The position numbers and the translations under genes were made by a program. Below the pieces are notes generated by a model. The model was not told where the DNA came from and did no database searches. It saw nothing but the letters and a program-made list of their open reading frames with translations. DNA of 64,000 nucleotides from Pelagibius marinus. GTDB taxonomy: Bacteria > Pseudomonadota > Alphaproteobacteria > Kiloniellales > Kiloniellaceae. The DNA lies in contig NZ_JACSDK010000008.1 of assembly GCF_014925385.1 (NCBI RefSeq), forward strand, positions 244,694-308,693, written 5' to 3'. Of this stretch, positions 8,701 through 17,620 are shown in pieces. The first letter of the stretch is position 1. Each line of letters starts with the position of its first letter.

Positions 8701-10170
8701 CTACTGCGCCGCTGACTTGCGGCCGGCACGCGTCTTCTCGATCAACTTGTAGGCAACATAGTACTTGTAGATGTTGCGGACGTAGATGACCGGTTCACGG
8801 CTGACCGCCTTGCCGATGGCGATCTCTACATTGTTGAACCAGACATTCGGATCGAGGTCCATCTTCGCCGCCCGGCGCCGTGCCTTGTTCATGTTGCCTG
8901 GACCGGCATTGTACGCGGCGAAGGAGAAAAGCGTCTGGTCCAGGGGCGAGATCGCCGGGTCGTCGAAGTAGGTGTCACGCAGGAATCGCAGGTATCTCAC
9001 GCCGGCATGCACGTTGTTGTCGGTCTTCGTGATGTCCGGGATATTGACGTTGGGGTCCTTCGCCGTCTGCGGCATGACCTGCATGATGCCGATGGCTCCT
9101 ACCTTGCTGCGCTTGCTCTGGTCCAGCTTCGACTCCTGATACCCCTGTGCGGTGATCATCAGCCAATCGAAATCATACTGGGCCGCATACTTGCGAATGA
9201 TGTCGAGCGTCTGCTCATATCGCCCCAGCGCGTCTTCCGCACGGACGTTCTCGATCCACTTGGGGTTCTTCACATAGCGCTTGATCAGAACGTTTCCGAG
9301 CATGGTGCCCTTGCGGATCGTCTGAATGAACTTGTTCGTCGCCGCAAGCAGCCCGGGATTTTCTTTGCGCACCGCCCAGCCGATCTCCCCGCCCTCGTTG
9401 AGCGCCAGGTTCTCATGCACCTTGATCTTGTCGAACACCTGCTGCCAGACGGCCGCCTTGTGACTGTCGACGACAATGGCCGGCAGCAGGCCGCTATTGG
9501 CCATCTCCAGCAGGTCATAGTCTTCGAGATACTCATCCATCTCCTCAACGGGAATGCGCGCCTTGCCCGCCGCCTCGCGCTCTGCGTTGAGAGCGCCCAG
9601 ATGCTCGAAATAACTGCTCGACCGCCGCAGGTGCAGCTTCATGTCGACAAGGTCGTCGAAACTGGAGACTTCCGTGGCCGCAGGGCCGGTCACCACCAAC
9701 TCGCGCACGCCCGTATTGGTCGGGTCGGTAAAGGCGACTTTCCCGCTGCGTTCCGCTGTGATCGTCAGATTGGCTGCGGCAATGTCCGCCCTTCCCTCGA
9801 TGACCGCAGGCAGAAGGGCGTCACGGGCCATAGGCAGCAGCACAACGTTGATGTGCCGACCCTTCTTCGGGTACGCCTTCGCCAGGAACTTCTCGAGTTC
9901 CCGCGCGACCTCAACCGCCAGGCCGCGCCGGTCGATGCCATCGGCGCTGAAATAGAGGGGATTGTTGGCCGTCGCAACGCGGACAAAGCCGCGCTCGAGA
10001 ATGCCGTCCAGGTCACCGGTCCACGACCGCTGTGCAAGCTCGAGAAGATGGTCCTCTTCAGCCGCGTCAAGCCCGGGCCCAGCGGCCGGCCCCGTTTCGG
10101 CAGAAACCGTTACCGGCTGCCAGACGGCAAAATTCAACAGAAGAAGAAGTAGAAGCGGAAAGAGACGCAT
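8701..10170 (-). CDS. MltF-like lytic murein transglycosylase with solute-binding domain
   Basis: The 489-residue secreted protein starts at ATG 10170 behind GGGGGCAAGG. A signal peptide of about 25 residues (LFPLLLLLLLNFAV) is followed by a type 3 solute-binding domain (about residues 55-290) and a C-terminal SLT lysozyme-like domain (about 330-470). The latter has the catalytic glutamate in QGYQESKLDQ, then GIMQVMP and FAAYNAGPGNMNKAR. MltF enzymes cleave the glycan strand of peptidoglycan non-hydrolytically, and the solute-binding domain senses muropeptides. The protein would be periplasmic or outer-membrane associated. There is no lipobox. Confidence 0.9.
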   Translation of the reverse strand: MRLFPLLLLLLLNFAVWQPVTVSAETGPAAGPGLDAAEEDHLLELAQRSWTGDLDGILERGFVRVATANNPLYFSADGIDRRGLAVEVARELEKFLAKAYPKKGRHINVVLLPMARDALLPAVIEGRADIAAANLTITAERSGKVAFTDPTNTGVRELVVTGPAATEVSSFDDLVDMKLHLRRSSSYFEHLGALNAEREAAGKARIPVEEMDEYLEDYDLLEMANSGLLPAIVVDSHKAAVWQQVFDKIKVHENLALNEGGEIGWAVRKENPGLLAATNKFIQTIRKGTMLGNVLIKRYVKNPKWIENVRAEDALGRYEQTLDIIRKYAAQYDFDWLMITAQGYQESKLDQSKRSKVGAIGIMQVMPQTAKDPNVNIPDITKTDNNVHAGVRYLRFLRDTYFDDPAISPLDQTLFSFAAYNAGPGNMNKARRRAAKMDLDPNVWFNNVEIAIGKAVSREPVIYVRNIYKYYVAYKLIEKTRAGRKSAAQ

Positions 10171-10346
10171 CACCTTGCCCCCAGAGCGCGCGGCTGCAGC
10201 CCGCCACAAGGCGCCAGTATAGCAGGCTTCCGCTCACGGCTACAGTTGCCGCGCCCGGCGCCCTAGGGTTCGGGGGCAGTGCGAAGCCGCCAAGATTCCG
10301 ACATGACGCTTTCTCGAAGGGCGGAAAAGCCGACAGGATTGGGCGC

Positions 10347-10979
10347 TCAGCCGGCACCGGCCGCCGCGTCACGCCGCAGCTCGGCGTTCTCGGCGCGCAA
10401 ACGCTCCAACTCCGCGCGCAGCGGCGCCAGGGCGGGCTCCAGTTCCTCCAGGGTGAAGCGCTGCGGCAGGTGCTGCGGACAGTTCCAGTCCAGCGCCGCC
10501 ACGGTGATGACGATGGCCCGCTCCGGCTTGGCGCGGTAGCTGCGGTCGTGCAGCCCGGCGATCAGTTCGGGATCTTCCTCGATGTCGACGATGCGCGCCT
10601 CGCCCCAGACCTTCAGGCGCCGCCGGTTGGGATAGTCGACCAGGATCAGCGAGACCCGGCCGTCGGCGCGCAGGTTACCGACGCTCATGTACTGGCGATT
10701 GCCGCGAAAGTCGGCATAAGCCAGCGTCTTTTCGTCCAGCACCTTGAGGAAACCTTCGGGCCCGCCGCGAAACTGCACGTAGGGCCAGCCGTTCTCGCCC
10801 ACGGTCGCCTGGAAGAAGCCGTCGCGCCGCGCGATGAAGTCCGCCTCCGCCGGGCCGATCGCGTCGGCCGGCGCCGCCTCGGGGCTGAGAAACCTGGCGT
10901 AGTTCCCGGCGGTGCCCTGGCGCTCCTGCTCGGCCAGCACGGCGGGGGTGAAGGTGATCTCGGCGAAGGCGCGGGCCAT
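10347..10979 (-). CDS. pyridoxamine 5'-phosphate oxidase-like FMN-binding protein
   Basis: The 210-residue protein has a split-barrel flavin-binding region at residues 50-165 (ARRDGFFQATVGENGWPYVQFRGG, then GNLRADGRVSLILVDYPNRRRLKVWGEARIV). This is the PPOX class with no close link to true PdxH. A C-terminal helical tail of about 35 residues looks like a short coiled coil (LAPLRAELERLRAENAELRR). The start at ATG 10979 is preferred because GGAGA precedes it at the right spacing. It is divergent from a LysR gene, which probably regulates it. The substrate is unknown. Confidence 0.85.
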   Translation of the reverse strand: MARAFAEITFTPAVLAEQERQGTAGNYARFLSPEAAPADAIGPAEADFIARRDGFFQATVGENGWPYVQFRGGPEGFLKVLDEKTLAYADFRGNRQYMSVGNLRADGRVSLILVDYPNRRRLKVWGEARIVDIEEDPELIAGLHDRSYRAKPERAIVITVAALDWNCPQHLPQRFTLEELEPALAPLRAELERLRAENAELRRDAAAGAG

Positions 10980-11095
10980 GACGGTCTCCGTTCGGGGCTG
11001 CAAGGGAGGCTATTCTGCTCCCCTTAAAGATGGCATCCCGCTACGCCTGAAAGAATAGCAAGTGCAAAGAACTCACTATTCCATATAATGAAACA

Positions 11096-12007
11096 ATGGA
11101 CCGCTTCCGCGAACTCACCACCTTCGTCGCCGTGGCCGAAACCGGCGCCTTCAACGCCGCCGCGCGGCGTCTCAAGATGTCGCCGCCGGCGGTGACCCGC
11201 CTGGTCACGGCGCTGGAGGGCCGCCTGGGCGTGCAGCTCTTCACCCGCACCACGCGGCAGGTGGCGCTGACCGAAGCCGGGGCGCGGCTGCGCGAGGACG
11301 CGGTCAGGATCCTGGCCGAGCTGGAGGAGGCGGAGACAGCGGCGCTGGGCACCACCACGGCGCCCAGCGGACATCTGCGCCTTACCGCGCCGGTGCTCTT
11401 CGGCCAGCACATCCTGGCGCCCGTCCTGCGCGACTACCTGGACGCCTATCCGGCGGTGACCGCCGAAGCGCTGTTCATCGACCGCAACGTCAACCTGCTG
11501 GACGAAGGCCTGGACGTGGCCCTGCGCATCGGCGAGCTGCCCGACTCCTCCCTCTCCGCGCGCCGGGTCGGCACCCTGCGGCGCGTCGTGGTGGCGTCGC
11601 CGGGCTACCTGGAGCGTCACGCCGCCCCGGAGACACCGGAGGCCCTGCGCGACCACCGCCTGATCTTTTCCACCAGCGTCAGCGAGGTGCCGAGCTGGAC
11701 CTTCACCAAGGCCGGCAAGCGGCGCGCGCTGCGCGTCGCCCCCCGGCTCAGCGTGAACGGTCTGCAGACGGTGATCGACGCCGCGCTGGCGGGCTGGGGC
11801 ATCACCCGCGTGCTGTCCTACCAGGTCGCCGATGCCCTGGCGGAGGGCCGCCTTGTCGAACTGCTGGGCAACTTCGAGGACGAGGAAATCCCGATCCACC
11901 TGCTGCATGCCGAGGGGCGGCGCGCCGCCGCCAAGACCCGCAGCTTCATCGACTTTGCCGCCGAACGCCTGCGCGGCGACGCCGATCGCCTGCTGGCGCG
12001 CGCCTGA
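11096..12007 (+). CDS. LysR-family transcriptional regulator
   Basis: The 303-residue regulator has an N-terminal winged helix (MDRFRELTTFVAVAETGAFNAAARRLKMSPPAVTRLV at residues 1-37) and a LysR substrate-binding domain after about residue 90. Of the many LysR paralogues it most resembles those that govern oxidoreductases (the DRFREL..FV.VAE start). It is divergent from the PPOX-like gene with 116 bases between them, an AT-rich region suitable for shared control. The effector is unknown. Confidence 0.92.
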   Translation: MDRFRELTTFVAVAETGAFNAAARRLKMSPPAVTRLVTALEGRLGVQLFTRTTRQVALTEAGARLREDAVRILAELEEAETAALGTTTAPSGHLRLTAPVLFGQHILAPVLRDYLDAYPAVTAEALFIDRNVNLLDEGLDVALRIGELPDSSLSARRVGTLRRVVVASPGYLERHAAPETPEALRDHRLIFSTSVSEVPSWTFTKAGKRRALRVAPRLSVNGLQTVIDAALAGWGITRVLSYQVADALAEGRLVELLGNFEDEEIPIHLLHAEGRRAAAKTRSFIDFAAERLRGDADRLLARA

Positions 12008-12008
12008 C

Positions 12009-12824
12009 CTATTTCCCCAATGGCAGGGTGAAGAGCCGCCCGCAACCGGTCAGCGCTGCCTGGTTGCCGGCCAGGCGCAGCATGTGCCAGGCCAGCGCCT
12101 GGTTGCTGGTGATCACCGGCTTGCCGAGATGCGCCTCGGCCGCCTCGATGATGCCGGCGGCGCGCAGGTTGGTGCAGGCGGCGAAGACGCCGTCGCAGTC
12201 GGCCGCCTCCCCCACCGCGACGATGGCGTCCAGGATGCTCTCCGCGGTCATGCGCGCGACGATGCCTTCCACCGCCACCTCGAAGGAGCCGAAGGCGGCC
12301 GTCTCGAAGCCGGCCGCCGCCAGGTTGTCGCGCATGGCCTCCGAAACCTCCGCCACGTAGGGCGTGGCGGAGCCGAGGGGGGGCACGCCCAGCGCCGTGA
12401 GCGCCGCCTTGGCGGCGGTGAGCGGATTGCTGACCGCCACGCCGGGCCGGTCGCGCCGGACGATCTCCGCCACCCGTTCCTCGCCGATGATGGTGGCGCC
12501 CGAGGTGCAGGCATAGGCGATGACATCGAAGGGCGCTTCCTGCGGCAGCAGGGCCACTGCCGCCGGCAATGCCGCCTCCATCTCCGCCAGGCTCTCCGCC
12601 GTCACCTCGTGGCCGCTCGGCACCCGGGTATAGTGCAGACGCAGGCCGCCGGCGCCCAGCGGCGCGGAGAGCAGCCGGGGGAACTCGCCCTCGATGACCT
12701 CATCGGTCTGCAGGACGACGAGGCCGAAGCGGACATCGGCATCTTCCGGCTCAGTGACGAACGGCAAACGCAAGCGGCACCCCTTCCCCGAGAGTTCAGA
12801 TAACCGGCAACTCCGGCGGCGCAC
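12009..12824 (-). CDS. Asp/Glu racemase / maleate isomerase-like protein (EutA-like)
   Basis: About 271 residues from ATG 12824, but in-frame TTG codons near 12775-12785 give a start closer to where homology begins (FGLVVLQTDEVIEGEF). Two active-site cysteines of the Asp/Glu racemase superfamily are visible, in AYACTSGATIIGE and FAACTNLRAAG, with NPLTAAKAAL between. Maleate cis-trans isomerases, arylmalonate decarboxylases and the ectoine-utilisation protein EutA share this pattern. It is the last gene of an operon with an M24 peptidase-like and a diaminopropionate ammonia-lyase gene; if the first ATG is used it overlaps the M24 gene by 29 bases. Confidence 0.8.
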   Translation of the reverse strand: MRRRSCRLSELSGKGCRLRLPFVTEPEDADVRFGLVVLQTDEVIEGEFPRLLSAPLGAGGLRLHYTRVPSGHEVTAESLAEMEAALPAAVALLPQEAPFDVIAYACTSGATIIGEERVAEIVRRDRPGVAVSNPLTAAKAALTALGVPPLGSATPYVAEVSEAMRDNLAAAGFETAAFGSFEVAVEGIVARMTAESILDAIVAVGEAADCDGVFAACTNLRAAGIIEAAEAHLGKPVITSNQALAWHMLRLAGNQAALTGCGRLFTLPLGK

Positions 12825-13971
12825 GGCGGGTCAGCAGCTCGGGCCCCTCCTCGCGCACCACGATGTTCTCCTCATGCACCATGACCTTGCCTTCGGCGAA
12901 TGTCATGCCCGGCTCAAGCGTCAGCACCATGCCGGGCTCCAGGACCGTCCGGTCCCAGGGCGTGTTCGACGGCCACTCGGTGAGCTGCATGCCCAGGCCG
13001 TGGCCCAGGCGCCCGACGTCGTTGCCCTTTGCGCCGCCGCCTTCCAGCACGCCCTGCATGGCGGCGAAAAGCTCGGCGCAGGTGACGCCGGGCCGCGCCG
13101 CCTGCAGCCCCGCCTCGGTGGCGCGCCAGACCACGTCGTAGGCGCGGCGCGCGGACTCGTCGGCCCGGCCGATGGCGAAGTTGCGGTCGAAGTCGCAGAA
13201 GTAGCCGTCGAAGAGGCAGCCGGTGTCGAGGATCAGCACGTCGCCCTCGCGCAAAGTTCGGCCCGAGGGCGGCGAGATGATGTCGCCGTAGCCGCCCTGC
13301 CCGGCGCCGCCGACTAGGTAGGAGACGTCGTCGACGCCGCGCTTCAGGCATTCGATCTTGAAGCTGCGGAAGACCTCGATGTCGCTCTGCCCGGCGGCGA
13401 AAAGCTGCGGCGCCGCCTCGAAAGCGCCGGAGACCACATCGCATACGTAGGCGATCTTCGCGATCTCGCGTTCCGACTTCACCATCCGCAGGTTACGCAG
13501 GATCGCCGTCGCGTCCTCGAAGACCATGCCCGGCAGGCTCCAGGTCAGGCGCTCGAAGTCAGCGAGCGGCATGCGCAGCTGGGTCTCCTTGCCCTTGGCG
13601 AGGCCGATGCGGCCGGTCTTGCCGGCAAGCTCGGTCAGCGCCTGCGCCAAAAGAGAACCTCCGTCGTCGTCGGGCTGCGGCGAGGACCAGGTGCGGATGT
13701 CGTCGATCCAGCTGCGCGCCATGCAGTCGGCGCCGATGGTGGGGATCACCGCCACCGGCTTGCCCTTGGCGGGGACCACCAGGAACCAGGGCCGCGTCGG
13801 GCTCTGCCAGAACTGGGTCAGAAAGCCGGAAAAGTAGCGCACCTCCGGCTCGGTCGTAAGCAGCAGGGCATCCAGCCCGGCCTCCGCCATGGCCGCCTGC
13901 GCCTTTTCGGTGCGTTGGGCGAACTCCGCCTCCGGAAAGCCGCGCGGCGGCGCCCCGGCGGCGGCGTCCAT
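12796..13971 (-). CDS. M24 family metallopeptidase (Xaa-Pro peptidase / ectoine hydrolase-like)
   Basis: The 391-residue protein has a creatinase-type N-terminal domain (FAQRTEKAQAAMAEAGLDALLLTTEPEVRYFSGF begins near residue 18) and a pita-bread catalytic domain. Metal ligands are visible as two aspartates in LDTGCLFDGYFCDFDRN, His in GHGLGMQLTEWP, Glu in LEPGMTF and Glu in VHEENIVV. The family includes Xaa-Pro peptidases and the ectoine hydrolase DoeA/EutD. It lies 14 bases downstream of a diaminopropionate ammonia-lyase gene and upstream of a EutA-like gene, so it probably hydrolyses an N-acyl or cyclic amino-acid derivative feeding that lyase. Confidence 0.87.
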   Translation of the reverse strand: MDAAAGAPPRGFPEAEFAQRTEKAQAAMAEAGLDALLLTTEPEVRYFSGFLTQFWQSPTRPWFLVVPAKGKPVAVIPTIGADCMARSWIDDIRTWSSPQPDDDGGSLLAQALTELAGKTGRIGLAKGKETQLRMPLADFERLTWSLPGMVFEDATAILRNLRMVKSEREIAKIAYVCDVVSGAFEAAPQLFAAGQSDIEVFRSFKIECLKRGVDDVSYLVGGAGQGGYGDIISPPSGRTLREGDVLILDTGCLFDGYFCDFDRNFAIGRADESARRAYDVVWRATEAGLQAARPGVTCAELFAAMQGVLEGGGAKGNDVGRLGHGLGMQLTEWPSNTPWDRTVLEPGMVLTLEPGMTFAEGKVMVHEENIVVREEGPELLTRRAPPELPVI

Positions 13972-13985
13972 TGCGCCCGCCCCGG

Positions 13986-15188
13986 TCAAGCGGCCTCGAT
14001 GAGGCTGCGGTAGATTTCGGGGTCGGTGGCGCCTTCGCTGCCCAGCAGCAGCACGCAGCTGTTTTCGTCCAGCCCGATGCGGGCGCGCAGTTCGGGATCT
14101 TCGCAGACGGCGATCAGCGCCACCACGCCGGAGACGGAGCACTCGCCGGCTTCGATCTGCCCGCCGCCGGCCGCGCCCTCGGCCATCATGCGCATGGCCG
14201 GGGCCACGGCGGCGTCTGAGATGGAGAGGTAGTCCGAGACGCCGCGCGCCAGCACCTCCCAGGCCAGCAGCGAGACCTCGCCGCAGGAAAGGCCGGCCAT
14301 GATGGTCTCCTCGGTGACCTCCACGGTGCGGGGGCCGCCGGCCTTGGCACTGGCCAGAAGGCAGGCGGCGTGCTCGGGCTCGACGATGACGAAGCGCGGG
14401 CGGCGCTCACCCAGCTTCATCCACATCTGGGCGCAGACGGCCGCGGCCATCCCGCCGACACCGGCCTGCACGAAGACGTGGGTCGGCGGCGTGTCGCAGG
14501 CGTCCAGGATCTCCGCGGCCATGAGGGAATAGCCCGCCATGACCTGTTGCGGCATGTCGCTGTAGCCCTCGTAGGAGGTGTCGGAGACGACGAACCAGCC
14601 ATTGGCGGCGGCCTCCTCGGCGCAGAAATGCACCGAGTAGTCGTAGTCGCCGTCGACGCGCACAACCTCGGCGCCCAGGTCTTCCATGGCCTGCTTGCGG
14701 CCCTCGCTGACCTCCTTGTGGATGTAGATGCGGCAGCGGCAGCCGGCCAGGCGCGCGCCCCAGGCGACGGAGCGGCCGTGGTTGCCGTCGGTCGCCGTGC
14801 AGACCGTCACCGCCTTGGCCTGCTCGGCGTAGCGGCCCTCGCGGATATCCTCCAGGCTGACATCCCGGCCCAGTTCCTCGGCCAGCTTACCGGCCAGCAG
14901 GTGCAGCACCGCGTAGGCGCCGCCCAGCGCCTTGAAGCTGCCGAGGCCGAAGCGCGAGCTCTCGTCCTTGTAGAGCACGGCGCCCAGGCCGAGGTCCGCG
15001 GCCAGGCGGTCGAGCGAGCGCAGCGGCGTCGCCGCGTAGCCGGGCCAGCCGCGGATCGCCTGCTGGGCCCTGGCCGTCACCTCCGGCGAGAGCACGGCAT
15101 TCAGCTCCGGCGGATAGGGCCCGGTCTCGGCACTCCGTGCCGCCTGCGCGCTGATTGTCGGGGAGGTGGTGAAATAGTCCTTCAGCAT
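13986..15188 (-). CDS. dpaL: diaminopropionate ammonia-lyase
   Basis: The 400-residue fold-type II PLP enzyme would convert 2,3-diaminopropionate to pyruvate and two ammonia. The lysine motif is KDESSRFGLGSFKALGG near residue 75, followed by CTATDGNHGRSVAWGA (phosphate binding), DTSYEGYSDMPQQVMAGY and QAGVGGMAAA, the pattern of YgeX/DpaL rather than of ordinary threonine dehydratase. The start at ATG 15188 matches family length; the frame stays open far upstream only because of base composition. It heads a three-gene operon with the M24 and EutA-like genes and is divergent from an acyl-CoA dehydrogenase. Confidence 0.87.
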   Translation of the reverse strand: MLKDYFTTSPTISAQAARSAETGPYPPELNAVLSPEVTARAQQAIRGWPGYAATPLRSLDRLAADLGLGAVLYKDESSRFGLGSFKALGGAYAVLHLLAGKLAEELGRDVSLEDIREGRYAEQAKAVTVCTATDGNHGRSVAWGARLAGCRCRIYIHKEVSEGRKQAMEDLGAEVVRVDGDYDYSVHFCAEEAAANGWFVVSDTSYEGYSDMPQQVMAGYSLMAAEILDACDTPPTHVFVQAGVGGMAAAVCAQMWMKLGERRPRFVIVEPEHAACLLASAKAGGPRTVEVTEETIMAGLSCGEVSLLAWEVLARGVSDYLSISDAAVAPAMRMMAEGAAGGGQIEAGECSVSGVVALIAVCEDPELRARIGLDENSCVLLLGSEGATDPEIYRSLIEAA

Positions 15189-15404
15189 GGCCGGGTCCTC
15201 TGGTTCTTCCGTTCCGCCGCGCGAACTCCCGGGCGGAGAGGCCGGCATGCTATCGCCTTCAGGGGCCCGAGAAAACCTCCATGGGCCGTCGCAAGCTGTC
15301 CGGCAAAGGCTCTGGGCGGCGACACCTGCATTGCCTTCCGGCGGCGCCTGCTCCATCTTCCCGGTAGGGAGTATTTGCAAGGAAAGTCCGGGAGATAAGA
15401 AGAC

Positions 15405-17153
15405 ATGACCTATGCGGCGCCGATCCACGAGATGCGCTTCGTGCTGGACGCCATCGCGGACCTGCCGGCGATCGCCGGGCTGCCGGGCTACGAGGAGGCG
15501 ACGCCGGACCTGGTCAGCGCCATCCTGGAGGAGGCCGGTAAGCTGGCAGGCGAGGTCATCGCGCCGCTGAACCACCCGGGCGACCGCGAAGGCTCGGTCT
15601 TCGAGAACGGCGTGGTGCGCACCCCCGACGGCTTCCAGGAGGCCTACCGCCAGTTCGTCGAGGGCGGCTGGAACGCCCTGCCCTTCGACACGGACTTCGG
15701 CGGCCAGGGCCTGCCCTGGTGCCTCGCCACCGCGGTGCAGGAGATGTGGCAGGCCGCCAACCTCTCCTTCGGGCTCTGCCCGCTCCTGACCGCCGGCGCG
15801 GTGGAACTGCTGCAGGCGCACGGCAACGACCGGCAGAAGACCGACTACCTGGCCAAGATGATCTCCGGTGAGTGGACCGGGACCATGAACCTGACCGAGC
15901 CGCAGGCCGGCTCCGACGTCGGCGCGCTGAAAACCAAGGCGGTGCCCAACGGCGACCACTACCTGATCACCGGCCAGAAGATCTTCATCACCTGGGGCGA
16001 GCACGACTGCGCCGACAACATCGTGCACATGGTTCTGGCCCGCCTGCCCGACGCACCGGAGGGCACCCGGGGCATCAGCCTCTTCCTGGTGCCCAAGTTC
16101 GTCGTGAACGAGGACGGCACGCTGGGCCCGCACAACGACCTGCGCTGCGTCTCGCTCGAGCATAAATTGGGCATCAACGCCTCGCCGACCGCCGTCATGT
16201 CCTACGGCGATTCCGGCGGCGCCGTCGGCTACCTGGTGGGCGCGGAGAACCAGGGCATGGCCTGCATGTTCACCATGATGAACAACGCCCGCCTGGCCGT
16301 CGGCCTGCAGGGCGTCGCGATCGCCGAGCGCGCCTACCAGCAGGCCCGCGCCTACGCCTTCGAGCGCGTGCAGAGCAAGGCCATCGACGGCGGCAAGGAG
16401 TCCGTGAAGATCATCCGCCATCCCGACGTGCGCCGCATGCTGGCGACCATGAAGGCGCGGACCGAGGCGGCGCGCGCCCTGGCCTACCTCGCCGCCGCCG
16501 CCCTGGACCGCGCCAAGCGCGAACCCGACGACGCCGAACGCGCGGCGGCACAGGCGCGCCTCGACCTCTTGATCCCGCTCACCAAGGCCTGGTGCACCGA
16601 CATGGGCTGCGAGGTCGCCTCCCTGGGCGTGCAGGTTCACGGCGGCATGGGCTTCATCGAGGAGACCGGTGCCGCCCAGCACTTCCGCGACGCCCGCATC
16701 CTGCCGATCTACGAAGGCACCAACGGCATCCAGGCGCTCGACCTGCTGGGCCGCAAGCTGCTGCGCGACAAGGGCGCGGCCATGACCCAGCTGATCCTGG
16801 AACTGCGCGCCGGCCTGCCCGAGGACGAGGGCCTGCGCGCGCCGCTTGCCGCGGCCATCGCGACGCTGGACGAAACGACGGCCTGGCTGCTGGACAAGGG
16901 CGCGCAGGACATCAAGCGGGGCGCGGCCGCGGCCACCCCGTACCAGAGCCTCACAGCCTCGGTGCTCGGCGCCTGGCTGCTGGCACGCAGCGCCGTGGAA
17001 GCGGCCAAGGGTGACGACAAAGCCTTCGCCGCCGCCAAGCTGAAGACCGCGCGCTTCTACGCGGACAACCTGCTGGGCGAAGTGGCGGGGCTTTCCGAGG
17101 CCGTCACCCGCGGCGCCGAGTCGACGCTGGCCTTCGAAGACAACGACTTCTGA
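15405..17153 (+). CDS. acyl-CoA dehydrogenase, DmdC-like (3-methylmercaptopropionyl-CoA type)
   Basis: The 582-residue flavoenzyme is longer than ordinary acyl-CoA dehydrogenases because of an extra C-terminal domain, as in DmdC and related proteins. The family blocks are MNLTEPQAGSDVG, GQKIFITWGEHD (with the DmdC-like insertion), NNARLAVGLQGVAIAERAYQQA and the late QVHGGMGFIEETGAAQHFRDARILPIYEGTNGIQALD region (residues about 410-450), which holds the catalytic glutamate position. It dehydrogenates an acyl-CoA and passes electrons to ETF. DmdC itself acts on methylmercaptopropionyl-CoA from dimethylsulfoniopropionate; no other dmd gene is nearby, so the substrate stays open. Confidence 0.88.
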   Translation: MTYAAPIHEMRFVLDAIADLPAIAGLPGYEEATPDLVSAILEEAGKLAGEVIAPLNHPGDREGSVFENGVVRTPDGFQEAYRQFVEGGWNALPFDTDFGGQGLPWCLATAVQEMWQAANLSFGLCPLLTAGAVELLQAHGNDRQKTDYLAKMISGEWTGTMNLTEPQAGSDVGALKTKAVPNGDHYLITGQKIFITWGEHDCADNIVHMVLARLPDAPEGTRGISLFLVPKFVVNEDGTLGPHNDLRCVSLEHKLGINASPTAVMSYGDSGGAVGYLVGAENQGMACMFTMMNNARLAVGLQGVAIAERAYQQARAYAFERVQSKAIDGGKESVKIIRHPDVRRMLATMKARTEAARALAYLAAAALDRAKREPDDAERAAAQARLDLLIPLTKAWCTDMGCEVASLGVQVHGGMGFIEETGAAQHFRDARILPIYEGTNGIQALDLLGRKLLRDKGAAMTQLILELRAGLPEDEGLRAPLAAAIATLDETTAWLLDKGAQDIKRGAAAATPYQSLTASVLGAWLLARSAVEAAKGDDKAFAAAKLKTARFYADNLLGEVAGLSEAVTRGAESTLAFEDNDF

Positions 17154-17155
17154 GC

Positions 17156-17458
17156 ATGGCTGACGAAAGCCTCGGCCCCTGTCCGGTCTGCGGGCGGGAG
17201 ATGATCGAGGGGCCCAGCGTCGACCGGCATCACTGGGTACCGAAGAGCGCGGGCGGGCGCGCGACCGACGACATTCACGTGGTCTGCCACCGTATGATCC
17301 ACCGCGTCTTCGACGAGCGGGAACTGGCGACCGGCTATGCCGATCCGGAAGCGGTGCGCGCCCATCCGGAGATCGAAGCTTTCGTGAAGTGGGTGCGGCG
17401 CAAGCCGGCGGACTACATCGACTGGCCGAAGAGCCCGCGCAAGCGGCGCGGCCGCTAG
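17156..17458 (+). CDS. small HNH-like zinc-motif protein
   Basis: This 100-residue protein starts 2 bases after the acyl-CoA dehydrogenase stop and is likely co-transcribed. It has CPVCGR near residue 9, DRHHWVPKSAGG near 25 and HVVCHRMIHRVF near 43, the Cys-His spacing of an HNH nuclease core (CxxC, HH, CHxxxH). The C-terminus is very basic (SPRKRRGR). Similar small HNH-like proteins occur widely in Alphaproteobacteria with no known role. Nuclease activity is possible but not shown. Confidence 0.8.
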   Translation: MADESLGPCPVCGREMIEGPSVDRHHWVPKSAGGRATDDIHVVCHRMIHRVFDERELATGYADPEAVRAHPEIEAFVKWVRRKPADYIDWPKSPRKRRGR

Positions 17459-17565
17459 CCCCCTCACCCTCCCGCTTCGCGGGTCCCTCCCTCTCCCCAC
17501 CGTGGAGAGGGTTGCGGAGCGTTCGCGAACGCTTGCGTGAGCCTACGCGCAGCTGGGTGAGGGGG
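17459..17565. repeat. REP-like palindromic intergenic element
   Basis: An 11-base perfect inverted repeat, CCCCCTCACCC at 17459-17469 and GGGTGAGGGGG at 17555-17565, encloses three more hairpins: CCCGC-TTCG-CGGG at 17471-17483, a CCTCTCC/GGAGAGG stem near 17490-17510, and the palindrome AGCGTTCGCGAACGCT near 17518-17533. The layout is that of an extragenic repeat unit found in multiple copies in many alphaproteobacterial genomes. Only one copy is seen in this window. Confidence 0.6.
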
Positions 17566-17581
17566 ATCGCCGAATCCGGCC

Positions 17582-17620
17582 AAAAAAATCGCCCGACGCC
17601 GGGAATGATCGGCGCCGGGC
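17582..17620 (-). terminator. intrinsic terminator on the minus strand
   Basis: On the minus strand an 11-bp stem (GCCCGGCGCCG pairing with CGGCGTCGGGC, one G-U pair) with an 8-nt loop is followed at once by GATTTTTTT. This is a strong rho-independent terminator by inspection. No annotated minus-strand gene ends here, since the HNH-like gene to its left is on the plus strand; it fits the end of the candidate small RNA. Confidence 0.75.

Noticed and set aside
12009..15188. Naming the operon as the ectoine-utilisation cluster eut/doe
   Set aside because: Ectoine clusters also need eutC/doeB-type genes, and here the lyase is of the DpaL type. Only a partial resemblance is claimed.
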